The notes beneath the pieces were generated by a model. That model saw only the letters and a program-made list of their open reading frames with translations. It had not been told where the DNA came from and did no database searches. Made by a program: the position numbers and the translations under genes. DNA of 64,000 nucleotides. Source: Psychrobacter immobilis (GTDB lineage Bacteria; Pseudomonadota; Gammaproteobacteria; Pseudomonadales; Moraxellaceae). Below are positions 1-10,110 of this stretch, one piece after another (position 1 is the first letter of the stretch; each line of letters opens with the position of its first letter). The stretch covers positions 124,001-188,000 of the forward strand of contig CAJHAA010000001.1 in assembly GCA_904846265.1 (NCBI GenBank), in the 5' to 3' direction.

Positions 1-1994
1 ATGGTGATAAATGGTCGGTCGTGATGTTATCACCAAGCACCGCTAACGGGCGCATACCTTTTAGCTTATTCATCGCTGCCATTTTGCCTTCCCAATACGG
101 CGGACGGCGGATATAAGTAGTCTGTTCACGCCAGTCATATAGTGGGCTTAACGCTTTACCTGTGTCTTTTTTGGCTTCATCAAACATTGGGATATATACA
201 GCATTGAATTGCTCAGGCTTTACTGCTTTGGCGACGATTGCATCGACTTCATCATCATCAAACCAGATGTCTTTTAGATAAACATCATTGCCGTTTTGGT
301 CTTTGCCTAACGAGTCTTTTTCGATATCAAAACGGATATTACCGGCGATAGCATAGGCAATCACCAATGGTGGTGATGCCAAAAATGCTTGCTTAGCATA
401 CGGATGGATACGACCATCAAAGTTACGGTTACCAGATAGCACCGCAGTGGTAAACAGATCGTTATCGATGATCTCTTTTTCGATATCAGGGTCGAGCGCG
501 CCACTCATGCCGTTACAGGTGGTACAAGCAAAACCAACCACGTCAAAGCCAATTTCTTGTAGCTCAGGCATCAGACCAGCTTCTTCTAGATACATTTTGA
601 CCGTTTTTGAGCCGGGTGCGAGTGACGATTTAACCCAAGGCTTGCGTAACAAACCTTTCTTATTAGCATTACGAGCAACTAAGCCTGCTGCAACCATATT
701 GCGTGGATTAGAAGTATTGGTACAGCTGGTAATCGCGGCAATAATCACCGCACCATCTGGCATCAGACCATCTTTTGGTTCTGGTAATTTATCTTCAGGA
801 GCGTGAGCAATACCTTTGGCAACCAAATCCGTGGTGGATACGCGAGCATGTGGACGTGAAGGGCCCGCCATGTTACGGACAACAGCGGACAAGTCAAACT
901 CTAGGACGCGGGCGTATTCGGCTTTTTCCATGCCGTCAGCCCATAGACCCACTTGCTTGGCATACTGCTCAACCAGTTTAATCTGATCTTCACTACGACC
1001 AGTTAGGCGTAAGTAATCGATGGTTTGCTCATCGATATAGAACATCGCAGCCGTTGCGCCATACTCAGGGGTCATATTAGAGATAGACGCGCGGTCACCG
1101 ACACTCAGCTGACGTGCACCTTCACCAAAGAACTCGATATAGGTAGAGACTACGCCAGCATCACGTAAGAACTCGGTCATAGCGAGTACTAAATCGGTGC
1201 CAGTAATGCCTTTTTGCAGTTTGCCCGTTAGCTTAACGCCGACGTAATCAGGCAGGCGCATATATGATGGATTGCCCAACATCACGCTTTCAGCTTCAAG
1301 CCCGCCAACACCGATTGAGATGACACCTAAAGCATCAACCATTGGTGTATGACTGTCAGTACCGACTAAGGTATCAGCAAAAGCGACTTGTTCACCGGCT
1401 TTGTTTTGTACCACTTGCACGACCGGTGACATTTTTTCTAGGTTAATTTGGTGCATGATGCCGTTACCAGGTGGTACAACGTTGACGTTATCAAAGGCAT
1501 ACTGACACCAGTTGATAAAGTGGAAACGGTCATCGTTACGGCGCTCTTCGATAGCACGGTTTTTCTCAAATGCGTTTTCTTCAAAGCCTGCATGCTCAAC
1601 AGCTAGCGAGTGGTCAACGATGAGCTGAGTCGGTACAATAGGGTTTACTTTAGATGGATCACCGCCTTGCTCAGCGATGGCATCACGTAAGCCCGCCAAA
1701 TCAACAAACGCCGTCTGACCCAAAATATCATGACAAACCACGCGGGCAGGGTACCAAGGAAAATCTAAATCTTGTTTGCCTTCTATATGCTGTTTAAGCG
1801 CCGCGGTTAGCTCTTCTGGTGGGCAACGGCGCACCAAGTTTTCACATAGTACTTTTGAGCAAAACGGTAGCTTGTCATACGCGCCAGCTTCGATGTTTTC
1901 GATGGCTGCACGGGTATCAAAATAATACAAATCAGTATCTGGAAGCGGCTTTTTGAATTGTTCGTTCATTGGTTGTACTAGGGCGTTGTCCATG
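1..1994 (-). CDS. acnD: Fe/S-dependent 2-methylisocitrate dehydratase AcnD (3' end cut by window)
   Basis: This is the N-terminal 664 codons of an aconitase-superfamily enzyme; the gene continues beyond position 1. AcnD converts 2-methylcitrate to 2-methyl-cis-aconitate in the methylcitrate cycle, normally together with PrpF. The reading frame starts MDNALVQPMNEQFKKPLPDT, and the aconitase hallmarks are visible: GTDSHTP, the cluster-cysteine region ITSCTNTSNP, and FACTTCNGMSGALDP with two further cysteines. The start (complement of 1992-1994) follows an AAAGGTGA ribosome site. The N-terminal sequence (YFDTRAA, KLPFCSKVL, ARVVCHDILGQTA) matches AcnD better than AcnA, and prpC and prpB lie directly upstream on the same strand, which supports the specific call. 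No frame break is seen. Confidence 0.93.
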
Positions 1995-2217
1995 AGTCAC
2001 CTTTGGCAGTTGGCTGGTTTAAATTTAAAAAATAGTCATTCTTTTAGCAAAATCGTCAGTGGAATTAGAAGTTAGAAGAAGGCTTTGCTAAAAAAATATG
2101 GCTAAAAAGAAAGTGAGTTTATTAAGAAAAAGTTTAACTGCTAAATTGTGAATATATCTAGCAGTTAAACTGGTTATCTCGCATAAGCATTTATCCGAGA
2201 TAGTAAATATATATCAA

Positions 2218-3357
2218 TTAACGCGCACTCATCTCTGGTACTGGACGCAGCTCTTCACCGGTATATTCCGCACTTGGGCGAATGATACGGTTATTAGCAC
2301 GTTGCTCAAATACGTGTGCCGCCCAGCCCGTTAGACGCGAGCAGACAAAGATTGGCGTGAACAGTTTGGTTGGGATACCCATGAAGTGATAGGCAGAAGC
2401 ATGGAAAAAGTCGGCATTACAGAACAGTTTTTTCTCGCGCCACATGACTTCTTCACAGCGCACTGATACTGGGTATAGCACCTCATCACCAACATCCGCT
2501 GCCAGTTTTTCAGCCCAGCCTTTAATCACCACGTTACGCGGATCTGACTCGCTATAGATGGCATGACCAAAGCCCATAATTTTGTCTTTACGCGCCAGCA
2601 TACCCATCATTTCTTCTTCGGCTTCATCAGGTGAGCTAAAGCCTTCAATCATATCCATTGCCGCCTCATTCGCGCCGCCATGAAGAGGGCCTCGCAATGA
2701 GCCAATCGCACCTGTTATACAAGAATGGATATCAGATAGCGTAGAGGCGCAAACGCGTGCCGTAAAGGTTGAAGCGTTAAACTCATGCTCTGCGTAGAGG
2801 ATAAGCGAGACGTTCATCACTTTTGTGTGTAGCTCGTTTGGTTTCTCACCCTTTAACAGATGCAAGAAGTGACCGCCAATGGTCGCATCATCGGTTTCGG
2901 TTTCGATACGCACATTGTCATGGGTAAAACGATACCAGTAGTTGATGATAGAAGGGAATACCGCAAGCATGCGATCTGCTTGGTCGTTTTCTTCCTCAAA
3001 ACTCATTTCGGTTTCTAAGTTACCCAGCATAGAGCAACCTGTACGTAATACATCCATCGGATGCGATTCGGCAGGGATACGCTCAAGCACGTCTTTTAAT
3101 GACTGTGGTAGACCGCGAAGGGTCTTTAGCTTGGCTTGATAAGCATCAAGCTCGGTTTGGTTTGGCAAGTTGCCGTATAGCAGCAAATAAGCCACTTCTT
3201 CAAAGATGCATTTGTCTGCCAGTTCTGATACATCATAACCGCGATAGGTCAGACCTGATCCTGACTTGCCGACGGTAGATAGCGCGGTCTTGCCAGCGAC
3301 TTGTCCGCGCAGACCTGCGCCTGACAATACTTTTGTTGATGGGTTTTGTGCTGCCAT
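2218..3357 (-). CDS. prpC: 2-methylcitrate synthase
   Basis: A 379-residue citrate-synthase-family enzyme that condenses propionyl-CoA with oxaloacetate to 2-methylcitrate in the cytoplasm. Family landmarks are seen: AEHEFNAST near residue 189, GPLHGGANE with the catalytic histidine near 226, GFGHAIYSESDPR near 262-274 with a second histidine and the acidic catalytic residue, and a C-terminal arginine-rich RIIRPSAEY segment. The length is typical of PrpC, which is shorter than GltA. It lies between prpB and acnD on the same strand, which separates it from housekeeping citrate synthase. About 220 bases lie between its stop and the acnD start, so acnD may have its own promoter or be read through. 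Confidence 0.94.
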   Translation of the reverse strand: MAAQNPSTKVLSGAGLRGQVAGKTALSTVGKSGSGLTYRGYDVSELADKCIFEEVAYLLLYGNLPNQTELDAYQAKLKTLRGLPQSLKDVLERIPAESHPMDVLRTGCSMLGNLETEMSFEEENDQADRMLAVFPSIINYWYRFTHDNVRIETETDDATIGGHFLHLLKGEKPNELHTKVMNVSLILYAEHEFNASTFTARVCASTLSDIHSCITGAIGSLRGPLHGGANEAAMDMIEGFSSPDEAEEEMMGMLARKDKIMGFGHAIYSESDPRNVVIKGWAEKLAADVGDEVLYPVSVRCEEVMWREKKLFCNADFFHASAYHFMGIPTKLFTPIFVCSRLTGWAAHVFEQRANNRIIRPSAEYTGEELRPVPEMSAR

Positions 3358-3461
3358 GATGAAATTCCTTTTGTGGGTAGCTTTTTGGGTGAAAAACGGT
3401 GCTTCTAAGTTTCTAATAATAAATTTGTCAGTTGATGACTGACTATAGCGCTAGTCAAGTA

Positions 3462-4115
3462 TTACGCAGGCTGTTCAGGCTGTGGACCATCTAAATCGAC
3501 ATTACAACGCTTGAATTCGGCTTCAATAGGAACGTTCAAGACTTCCATTGCGCTGCCTTCGCCTTCTGCATTATTGATTTTCATGTACTTGACACCCAGT
3601 GGTGATTCCATGAATGTCTGAATCTCAGTCATCTCTTCTGGGGTAGGGTCAGCCAGTGGCGTTGCAATCTCTTCACCATTCATGACACGCAGTTGCTCAT
3701 TACCAAACGTAATCAGCTTTTTCCCTACCTCTGACGTATAAAAGTCATCCAACTCTTGTAACTCTGCATCGGTAAACTGACTCTTATAGAAGCTATCGAC
3801 TTCGGCTTTACCCAAGTCTTTGTCGCGTGATTCAAGGCAGCTGACTTGCTCTGCACTGAGCGCACCACTATTGATAACTGGTGCGAACAATAGACTGTCG
3901 ACGGTATCTAGCGTAATCGTCGTCATGACCAAATCATCTTGAGTGGCAGGTGCGGTAGCCTCTTTGGTAGTATCAACTTCAGCAGTGCTTGCACCATTGG
4001 TCGTATCGTCGGCAGTTTCTGGTGTTTTATCACAGCCCGTCATGAATAATAGCGCCGCAAGCGTGCTGCTCAGTAGTGACGTTTTAAGAGCAGTATTAGC
4101 AGTAAAAAATGGCAT
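3462..4115 (-). CDS. predicted lipoprotein, DUF2059-like
   Basis: Unknown function. The open frame could begin at 4166, but the methionine at 4113-4115 puts a normal lipoprotein signal at the N-terminus: a short polar start, a hydrophobic stretch, and the lipobox LLFMTGC with the acylated cysteine about 28 residues in. A Thr/Ala/Glu-rich linker of about 35 residues follows, then a mostly helical domain (DAELQELDDFYTSEVGKKL) that resembles the DUF2059 family. The protein is probably anchored in the outer or inner membrane, facing the periplasm. It sits between prpC and prpB on the same strand, which is unusual for a prp cluster; no link with propionate metabolism is evident from the sequence. 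The DUF2059 assignment is from memory of the family pattern. Confidence 0.7.
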   Translation of the reverse strand: MPFFTANTALKTSLLSSTLAALLFMTGCDKTPETADDTTNGASTAEVDTTKEATAPATQDDLVMTTITLDTVDSLLFAPVINSGALSAEQVSCLESRDKDLGKAEVDSFYKSQFTDAELQELDDFYTSEVGKKLITFGNEQLRVMNGEEIATPLADPTPEEMTEIQTFMESPLGVKYMKINNAEGEGSAMEVLNVPIEAEFKRCNVDLDGPQPEQPA

Positions 4116-4208
4116 AAATAACCTAAAAGTAAATAAAGACGGATTTCGAAAAGATAACACACTCAAAGGCGAGCTATCTTTTCAGTGTTGCCAATGACGA
4201 ATGCCTAA

Positions 4209-5099
4209 CTATTTATTAGCAAATAGCTTGTCTAGCGTCTGCTCAAACTCATGATAATTTAAGAAATCATACAGCTCCATGCGGGTTTGCATGGTATCAA
4301 CAACTTTTTCTTGGGTGCCATCAGTCAATAGATGCTGATAAACGTTTAATGCCGCTTTGTTCATCGCACGGAATGCTGATAATGGGTATAACACCATCTC
4401 TACACCCACGCTATACAGTTGATCAGTGGTGTAAAGGTCGGTCTGACCAAACTCTGTCATGTTTGCCAGTACTGGAATATCTAGTACATCGGTGAATTTA
4501 CGATACATTTCGATATCGGTTAACGCTTCAGCAAAAATCATGTCTGCGCCTGCTTCTTGGAAGGCAACGGCGCGCTCGACAGCAGCGTCTAAGCCTTCTA
4601 CCGATAGCGCATCTGTACGTGCCATGACCACAAAATCAGGATCCGTTTTGGCATCCAATGCCGCTTTTAAGCGATCAACCATTTCTGAAATACTGACGAT
4701 TTCTTTATTTGGGCGATGACCACAGCGCTTTTGCGCCACTTGGTCTTCGATATGTACCGCTGCCACGCCCGCTTTTTCCATTTTTCTGATGGTCTGGGCG
4801 ATGTTAAACGCACCACCAAAACCAGTATCGATATCTACTAATAACGGCGTATCAACTGCGTCAGTGATACGTCGTGCATCTTCTAGTACATTATCAAGGC
4901 TAGTCATACCCAAATCAGGAAGACCAAATGAGGCATTTGCCACACCAGCACCAGAGAGATATAACGCTTGTTGACCGACTTGGGTCGCCATCATTGCAGT
5001 ATAGGCATTGATAGCACCTGCAATTTGTAGTGGCTGGTTATTATCATTTTTTTGGGTCAAAGCACTGCGAAAGCGTGCGCCTGCTGAAGATGAAGTCAT
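4209..5099 (-). CDS. prpB: 2-methylisocitrate lyase
   Basis: A 296-residue member of the isocitrate lyase/PEP mutase superfamily that cleaves 2-methylisocitrate to pyruvate and succinate. The signature KRCGH, containing the catalytic cysteine, lies near residues 124-128, and the metal-binding DIDTGFG segment near 89-95. The frame is open up to 5156, but the start at 5097-5099 ([14 protein letters not shown]) has the ribosome site AAGGA seven bases upstream and begins where PrpB proteins normally begin, so the 19-codon extension is rejected. It is the first gene of the prp group, so the promoter should lie in the AT-rich interval above 5100. No GntR- or PrpR-type regulator gene is adjacent. 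Confidence 0.95.
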   Translation of the reverse strand: MTSSSAGARFRSALTQKNDNNQPLQIAGAINAYTAMMATQVGQQALYLSGAGVANASFGLPDLGMTSLDNVLEDARRITDAVDTPLLVDIDTGFGGAFNIAQTIRKMEKAGVAAVHIEDQVAQKRCGHRPNKEIVSISEMVDRLKAALDAKTDPDFVVMARTDALSVEGLDAAVERAVAFQEAGADMIFAEALTDIEMYRKFTDVLDIPVLANMTEFGQTDLYTTDQLYSVGVEMVLYPLSAFRAMNKAALNVYQHLLTDGTQEKVVDTMQTRMELYDFLNYHEFEQTLDKLFANK

Positions 5100-5453
5100 G
5101 TGAGTGTCCTTGCATAGAGAGATAGTATTATCGTTATTGTGTTCGATTATACTCAATAATCAGTGAGTGAAAAGCATTGTTTAAGCACAAATATTTAAAT
5201 AATTTAAATAACTAGTTTATTAAAATTAATATTATTCACCATATGAATAGCATTATCTATAAAGTAATGGTTTGCTCAAACTATTATTCATATTGCTGAA
5301 TTTGCAAAGACACGTATAGCCCATGATTTACATTTATTTACAATAGCGGTTACGCTTATTTTTATCGATTCATGATTTTAGCTTACCAAAAAGCCCTAAT
5401 AGCTAAGCTAAAAGGGCTTTTATGATATAAATAGATATTTTTAAAACCGATAC
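5100..5453. other. prpB promoter region and spacer
   Basis: This AT-rich 354-base gap contains no credible gene. It should hold the prpB promoter on its left side and the terminator of the upstream transporter gene at 5389-5421 on its right. I could not name a specific operator. Confidence 0.5.
5389..5421 (-). terminator. rho-independent terminator after the NRAMP-like gene
   Basis: The arms AAAAGCCCT (5389-5397) and AGGGCTTTT (5413-5421) form a nine-pair stem. On the minus strand the stem is followed by a T run. It lies about 30 bases past the stop codon of the transporter gene. Confidence 0.8.
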
Positions 5454-6752
5454 CTAGCCAAATAGTCCAGCAAGATTGGCTAAAAATAACAGCGCAAAAC
5501 CCGTTAAGAAGATGAGTCCCGCGATGGAGAGTGCATTCATGCCAAAAGACAGTTTTTTATGGTTTTTAACCAGTGAGTAATTTAACCAGCCAAAGATAGG
5601 CGCTGAGACAAACGCCGATATCATGGCAAACTTAAGCATAGTACCTAATTGTCCAGTAAAGAAAGTGATAATCATCAACCCACCACCGATAGCATAGGTC
5701 GTCCAAAAAGCGATTTGCTTTTTGTTGATTTCGCTTTCACCTTTTATTAGACGCCAGCACTCAGCGTTGGCACGGCCATAACCGTCTGCACAGGTGATCG
5801 TCGTGCCAAACATACACATAAAGGCGACGAAAGCGACCAATAGACGTGACCATTCGCCGATGGTTGCGGTATACATGTTAATCAACTGATTGATATAAGC
5901 GCCACCGACCAGCTCAATTTCTTGTCCTGAGCCATACTGTACAAACACACCTAATGACAAGAAAAATAATGCCAAAATCGCTGAGACGGCATAGCCTACG
6001 TTAAAATCAAGCAAACCTTGGCGATGGGTGGTGTGATCGGCTTTGACTTTGGCAGATGTCCACATCGAGGTAATCGCAGCAAATTCAAGCGGTGCTGGCA
6101 TCCAGCCCATGAGTGCCACGATGAAACCTAAAGTTGCTAAATTCCAAGGGGAAGCCGCGACAAAGTCAGCAGCCATGACTGTCGGCTTGCCAGCAGCAAT
6201 GATGACAGCAGCGACGGTCGCAGTCGTTAAGGCAATCATAATCCATTTGGTCACACCATCAAGCAGCTTATAGTGACCAGCAATCAAAAAGAACCAAGAA
6301 ACCGCAACGATGATTAGAGACAGTGCCATCGTCGAAAGACCAAGGGAGGCGGGTAGCATAAAGCCTAGTATCACCGCCGCGATGAGCGAGACCGCACCCG
6401 TACTAATGACAGCTGATAGGATAGAGAGTATAAAATATACCCACAGATATACTTTTGAGCGTTTGGCATAGCCTGCAATCAAACTCTCGCCAGTGTCATA
6501 GACGTAGTCGGTTGCAAAGCGAAAAAATGGATACTTAAAAACGTTGGCTAAAATAATCATAATGGCCAGTTGCCAGCCATATATAGCGCCAGCCTGCGTC
6601 GATGAAATCAAATGTGAGCCACCGATAGCAGCGGTTGCCATCAAAATACCGGGACCAAAGATGCGCCAGCTAAAGCCTTCTTGCGGCGAGGTCGCGGTAT
6701 CGTCAGTGGCATTTGGGTTGGTGCGTGGATTATTGAGTGGTTGTGTGGTCAT
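5454..6752 (-). CDS. NRAMP-fold membrane transporter with non-canonical metal site
   Basis: A 432-residue polytopic inner-membrane protein with about eleven hydrophobic segments and the overall NRAMP layout: GPGILMATAAI in helix 1, followed by GYGRANAECWR late in the protein. In canonical MntH/NRAMP proteins helix 1 carries DPGN and helix 6 carries MPH; here the equivalent positions read GGSH (about 44-47) and MPAP (about 218-221). The metal-coordinating Asp and Asn are therefore replaced, while the helix 6 Met-Pro is kept. The substrate may not be Mn2+ or Fe2+. The start at 6750-6752 has AGAGGT upstream, so the 12-codon extension is rejected. It is followed by a terminator and is transcribed toward the prp genes. 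The family call is firm; the substrate is unknown. Confidence 0.8.
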   Translation of the reverse strand: MTTQPLNNPRTNPNATDDTATSPQEGFSWRIFGPGILMATAAIGGSHLISSTQAGAIYGWQLAIMIILANVFKYPFFRFATDYVYDTGESLIAGYAKRSKVYLWVYFILSILSAVISTGAVSLIAAVILGFMLPASLGLSTMALSLIIVAVSWFFLIAGHYKLLDGVTKWIMIALTTATVAAVIIAAGKPTVMAADFVAASPWNLATLGFIVALMGWMPAPLEFAAITSMWTSAKVKADHTTHRQGLLDFNVGYAVSAILALFFLSLGVFVQYGSGQEIELVGGAYINQLINMYTATIGEWSRLLVAFVAFMCMFGTTITCADGYGRANAECWRLIKGESEINKKQIAFWTTYAIGGGLMIITFFTGQLGTMLKFAMISAFVSAPIFGWLNYSLVKNHKKLSFGMNALSIAGLIFLTGFALLFLANLAGLFG

Positions 6753-7038
6753 GAATACCTCTAAATGGTTAAAACGGCAAATTATCACTTACCTGTGTCA
6801 GCTTGCCAATGATCATGAGAGAAGCGCTTTATAAACTGCTTAAATATAAAACGATTCATCTCGTATCGACTTTAGCACAGCGAAGCCAGTCAGGAGAATG
6901 ATTATTCTAGTTATTATTACTATTTGTTTGCATTGCCATTCTTTTTAGTTAGCATAATCAGTTGATAATATCAAGTATTAAGGCTGATTATTTTTTAGCG
7001 GTTCTTTATAACACAATATCCATCCAATATCTGATAAT

Positions 7039-8052
7039 TTAAGGCTGTGACACAAATTTTTGCTGCCGATAAGTGATGCCGCGCTGCTCATATACCTGAT
7101 AGGTGGCGCGCAGCAAATCAGAAATGCTGGGATGAACGAAATCTTTGAGTGTATGCAGATAAATAGGGGAGGTGACGTTTTCGTGTACTAAACGTTGATA
7201 ACTGATTTGGTCGGTACGCACGGTCTTTAGGCTAGCAGGCACAAGCGTAATGCCTTCGCCAGCCGCCACCAAGCCTAGCGCTACTTGCAAGTCACTTACC
7301 GTCGTAGTCATAAAAGGCGAAATACCGTATTGTGCGAATAAGTGTAGTAAAGGTTCAGTAATAGGCGCGCTAAGTGTGGATTGCTCAGCGCTTGTGCGTC
7401 TGGATTTTGTATTACTATCCAGCTTTGCACTGGTTGATCTTACGCTAGTCGCTATCGGTAAATGGGTTTGATGGTAGAGAATCAGACGATTGTTCGCTAA
7501 GTCTATCAACCGTTGCTCCTTTACATGCGCCAAAGGATGCGCTTTCGGTAAGGCGACGACATAACGCTCATGACGCAGTAGTATTTGTTGAATCCATGGA
7601 TCTTGATGGGGGAAACGCCCAAATCCGATGTCTATCTCACCAGATTTGAGCGCCTCTATTTGTTGATATGAGCTGATGTCTTTGAGATTGACGTCGATAT
7701 CGGGGCTGGATTGCTTCAGCATAGCAATGATTTCAGGAAGCAATCCATAAAGCACGGATGGGACAAAGCCAATATTCAGCATACTGCTGGGCGTCGATAG
7801 CCGCTGCGTCATGCTGGTGACGGTATCAATTTCTGTCAATATAGCGCTGATTTTGTCGTAAAAGAATGTACCAGCTTCAGTCAGATGTAGCGGTCTATGG
7901 TAGCGATCGACCAATTCCACACCCATATCTGTTTCAAGCTGTTTAAGCAGACGACTCAAGCTTGGTTGTGACAATCCAGTTTTAGTCGCTGCGGCACTAA
8001 AGCTCCGTGAATCTGCGATAGCAATAAAAGCATTGAGCTGTTTTAAATCCAT
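7039..8052 (-). CDS. LysR-family transcriptional regulator
   Basis: A 337-residue LysR-type regulator. Residues 1-60 form the winged helix-turn-helix (MDLKQLNAFIAIADSRSFS, SQPSLSRLLKQLE). The rest is the periplasmic-binding-fold effector domain with the usual GFVPSVLYGLLPEI and GEGITLVPASL stretches. A Ser/Thr-rich insert near residues 200-225 (between ATSVRSTSAKL and LSAPITEP) is longer than in typical members and may be a loop. It is transcribed on the same strand as the NRAMP-like gene, 286 bases upstream of it, and divergently from the gene at 8290. LysR proteins usually control a neighbouring or divergent gene, so either is a candidate target; the effector cannot be told from sequence. 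Confidence 0.88.
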   Translation of the reverse strand: MDLKQLNAFIAIADSRSFSAAATKTGLSQPSLSRLLKQLETDMGVELVDRYHRPLHLTEAGTFFYDKISAILTEIDTVTSMTQRLSTPSSMLNIGFVPSVLYGLLPEIIAMLKQSSPDIDVNLKDISSYQQIEALKSGEIDIGFGRFPHQDPWIQQILLRHERYVVALPKAHPLAHVKEQRLIDLANNRLILYHQTHLPIATSVRSTSAKLDSNTKSRRTSAEQSTLSAPITEPLLHLFAQYGISPFMTTTVSDLQVALGLVAAGEGITLVPASLKTVRTDQISYQRLVHENVTSPIYLHTLKDFVHPSISDLLRATYQVYEQRGITYRQQKFVSQP

Positions 8053-8289
8053 ATCTTTATGCTCACTTGTTTATGATGTCATCGTTGCTTGTGGCTTATT
8101 TTTTTGGCTATTTTGATTATTTTATCCGAATAAGAGCAGTAAGCGACAAATTATGCTTGAAGCGAACGAGGCGAGCTACTATATTGTTTGTTAACGTTAG
8201 TGTTACACTTTAGCAAACAATAAAAACTTTATTCTTAATTCTAGCTGTTATCTACTTTTTCTCGGTAAAAACTGGTTTGGTATTACTTC

Positions 8290-9246
8290 ATGAGCGACAA
8301 AAAAAATAGCCCTAATGCGCAGTTAGAGGCAAATTTAGCCAAAATTGCTAATACTAAGCCACGTAAGCGTATGCGTAAAGATAATATCTACGAGCGTTTC
8401 ATCACGCGTGTCGAAAATGTTGATAGTAATGAGGATAACCCTGCTTTCAAAGAAAATGCATTAAAACCACTAAAAAATACCAACCATCTTTCATCATACG
8501 AGCCATTAAGCGCCACAGAGCTAGAATTATTTGCTAATTTAGAGCAAGAAAGCGTGAGCACAGGTATTAATGTAGATTTTTCTGATGACGATAAAGACGA
8601 GGGTTTTTCGACAAATCATGCACCGATAGCTAATACTGACAACTCTTTAGACTCTGATGCAAATAACGATAAATCTTCTTTATATATCGCTGACAGCGCG
8701 AATGCTGATGATTTAAAACGTCAAGATTCAGAAAGATTAGCAGCTGAAAAATTTAGAAACGAACAACTATCTAATAATAACGACGCTGTAAATGACAATG
8801 CTATTGCTAAACAATTAGCAAAATCAAAGGAAAAGCAAGTAAGTAGCAAAAAACCGCTTATTATTGGCATGATCTTTGGCTCATTATTGATTGCTACTAT
8901 TGTAGCAACACTAATTTTCACCGGCGTTCTATCGACCTCAACGAAAACGATTGCACCTGATAGTGCAGAGACGAAAACAACAACGACAGATGCAGCACCA
9001 GCTGTTAGCACTGGCAAAGCAGTAGTAACCGATGACAACCAACCTTCTGCTGATACAGGCGCGATAGACAAATCGACAGTGATATCGCAACCAGATGAAT
9101 CCTCCACTGAGAATCCAGACACTAATCCTAATGGGGTAGAGACTACTGAAGCCCCATCGACCATGCCAGCAGCTGAGGCAGCCATCACTTATGATGACTT
9201 TAGAGAAGAATCCCAAAGTACCTTGTATCGTGAGACCAATGATTAG
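8290..9246 (+). CDS. single-pass membrane protein of unknown function with C-terminal DFRxE/LYRE motif
   Basis: 318 residues, not recognised. The first 190 residues are polar and low-complexity, rich in Asn, Asp, Ser and Lys, with a basic patch near 25-35. One hydrophobic segment (LIIGMIFGSLLIATIVATL) lies near residues 195-215, followed by a Thr/Ser/Ala-rich extracytoplasmic tail. The C-terminus, residues 298-315, reads AITYDDFREESQSTLYRE. The same motif appears twice at the end of the next gene, so the two proteins are related by this module. The topology suggests N-in/C-out, with the motif in the periplasm or at the cell surface. It starts shortly after a promoter-like AT-rich region; no strong ribosome site was noted. 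Confidence 0.75.
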   Translation: MSDKKNSPNAQLEANLAKIANTKPRKRMRKDNIYERFITRVENVDSNEDNPAFKENALKPLKNTNHLSSYEPLSATELELFANLEQESVSTGINVDFSDDDKDEGFSTNHAPIANTDNSLDSDANNDKSSLYIADSANADDLKRQDSERLAAEKFRNEQLSNNNDAVNDNAIAKQLAKSKEKQVSSKKPLIIGMIFGSLLIATIVATLIFTGVLSTSTKTIAPDSAETKTTTTDAAPAVSTGKAVVTDDNQPSADTGAIDKSTVISQPDESSTENPDTNPNGVETTEAPSTMPAAEAAITYDDFREESQSTLYRETND

Positions 9247-9555
9247 TCATTTAATCTAAGGCATATTCTCAATTCAAATGGACTGAATTTTGCCAAGCAG
9301 TGTTAAATATCTGCTTAATACCTCGAGATAACCTGTGCTATTTTGCTTATTAGACTGCAATTCATCTCATTTTTATCACCATTTTCAAATTGCTCATCAG
9401 CAACTAGCCATACAATAATAGTGCTTTCAAGCCGCTTATCAGTCAATTCTATCGCTCATACCAAAAATCATTGCAACATACCCGAGAGCCCGTATCCTAA
9501 GATCAAGGATACGGTGATAGGCCGTTCATAACATGGATTGACTCGGTATTGAATT
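9247..9555. other. spacer between the two motif-sharing genes
   Basis: No credible gene. A short inverted repeat, CCGTATCCT (9490-9498) and AGGATACGG (9506-9514), lies about 40 bases before the next start codon. It lacks a T run, so it is more likely an RNA or DNA regulatory structure than a terminator. Confidence 0.4.
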
Positions 9556-10071
9556 ATGACTATCTCAGACAATAAAAATGATATCAATAAAAGTGTTGGC
9601 TTATCCAGTAATTCTAATAACGAGCCATTATTAGCAACCGACACCGCAAAGCTAGCAAAAGGCAGTTTGCTGAGTCATGTAAAATGGTTTGCCATAGTGG
9701 GCGTCTTGTTGTTAACGACTATATTCGTGTCGGCTCGTTTTTTTTCAACAATCCCTCAAACATCCATGGTAAGTGTTCATGTACCTGTTACGGTAGCTAC
9801 TCATCAAATCAACGAGACGGCAGCAGATAGTTCACAGCTAGCAAAAGTTAAAAATAATCACAATCAGGCTAATGTTGAAGCTAAGCATGCTCAAGCCAAG
9901 AATGCTATTAGTTATGGTGATTTTAGACAGGAAGCACAGAATATCTTATATCGTGAGGCAGAAGCGTCTGTCTCACGTGTGAACCTAAATACAGCTAGCA
10001 TTGAGCCTGCCATTAGTCATGAAGATTTTAGAGTAGAAGCAAAAAATATCTTATACCGTGAGGAAAAATAA
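9556..10071 (+). CDS. single-pass membrane protein with two copies of the DFRxE/LYRE motif
   Basis: 171 residues, not recognised. A polar N-terminus of about 40 residues is followed by one hydrophobic segment (WFAIVGVLLLTTIFVSA, about 44-60) and an extracytoplasmic tail. The tail ends in two near-identical modules, AISYGDFRQEAQNILYRE (117-134) and AISHEDFRVEAKNILYRE (152-169), separated by 17 residues. The module matches the single C-terminal copy of the upstream protein, whose architecture is the same but with a longer cytoplasmic part. The two genes lie in tandem and look like diverged duplicates or partners. The repeat could be a self-association or processing motif; that is speculation. 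Confidence 0.75.
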   Translation: MTISDNKNDINKSVGLSSNSNNEPLLATDTAKLAKGSLLSHVKWFAIVGVLLLTTIFVSARFFSTIPQTSMVSVHVPVTVATHQINETAADSSQLAKVKNNHNQANVEAKHAQAKNAISYGDFRQEAQNILYREAEASVSRVNLNTASIEPAISHEDFRVEAKNILYREEK

Positions 10072-10110
10072 TCAAGTTTATAGGCTAACAGTCACTTTGG
10101 TTAATGCTAA

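Noticed and set aside
8721..9188. A 155-residue open frame on the minus strand opposite the 8290 gene
   Set aside because: It lies within a low-complexity coding region on the plus strand and has no ribosome site or recognisable domain.
9343..9531. A 62-residue plus-strand frame between the two motif-sharing genes
   Set aside because: It lacks the shared motif, a membrane span and a ribosome site, and contains an inverted repeat more typical of a spacer.
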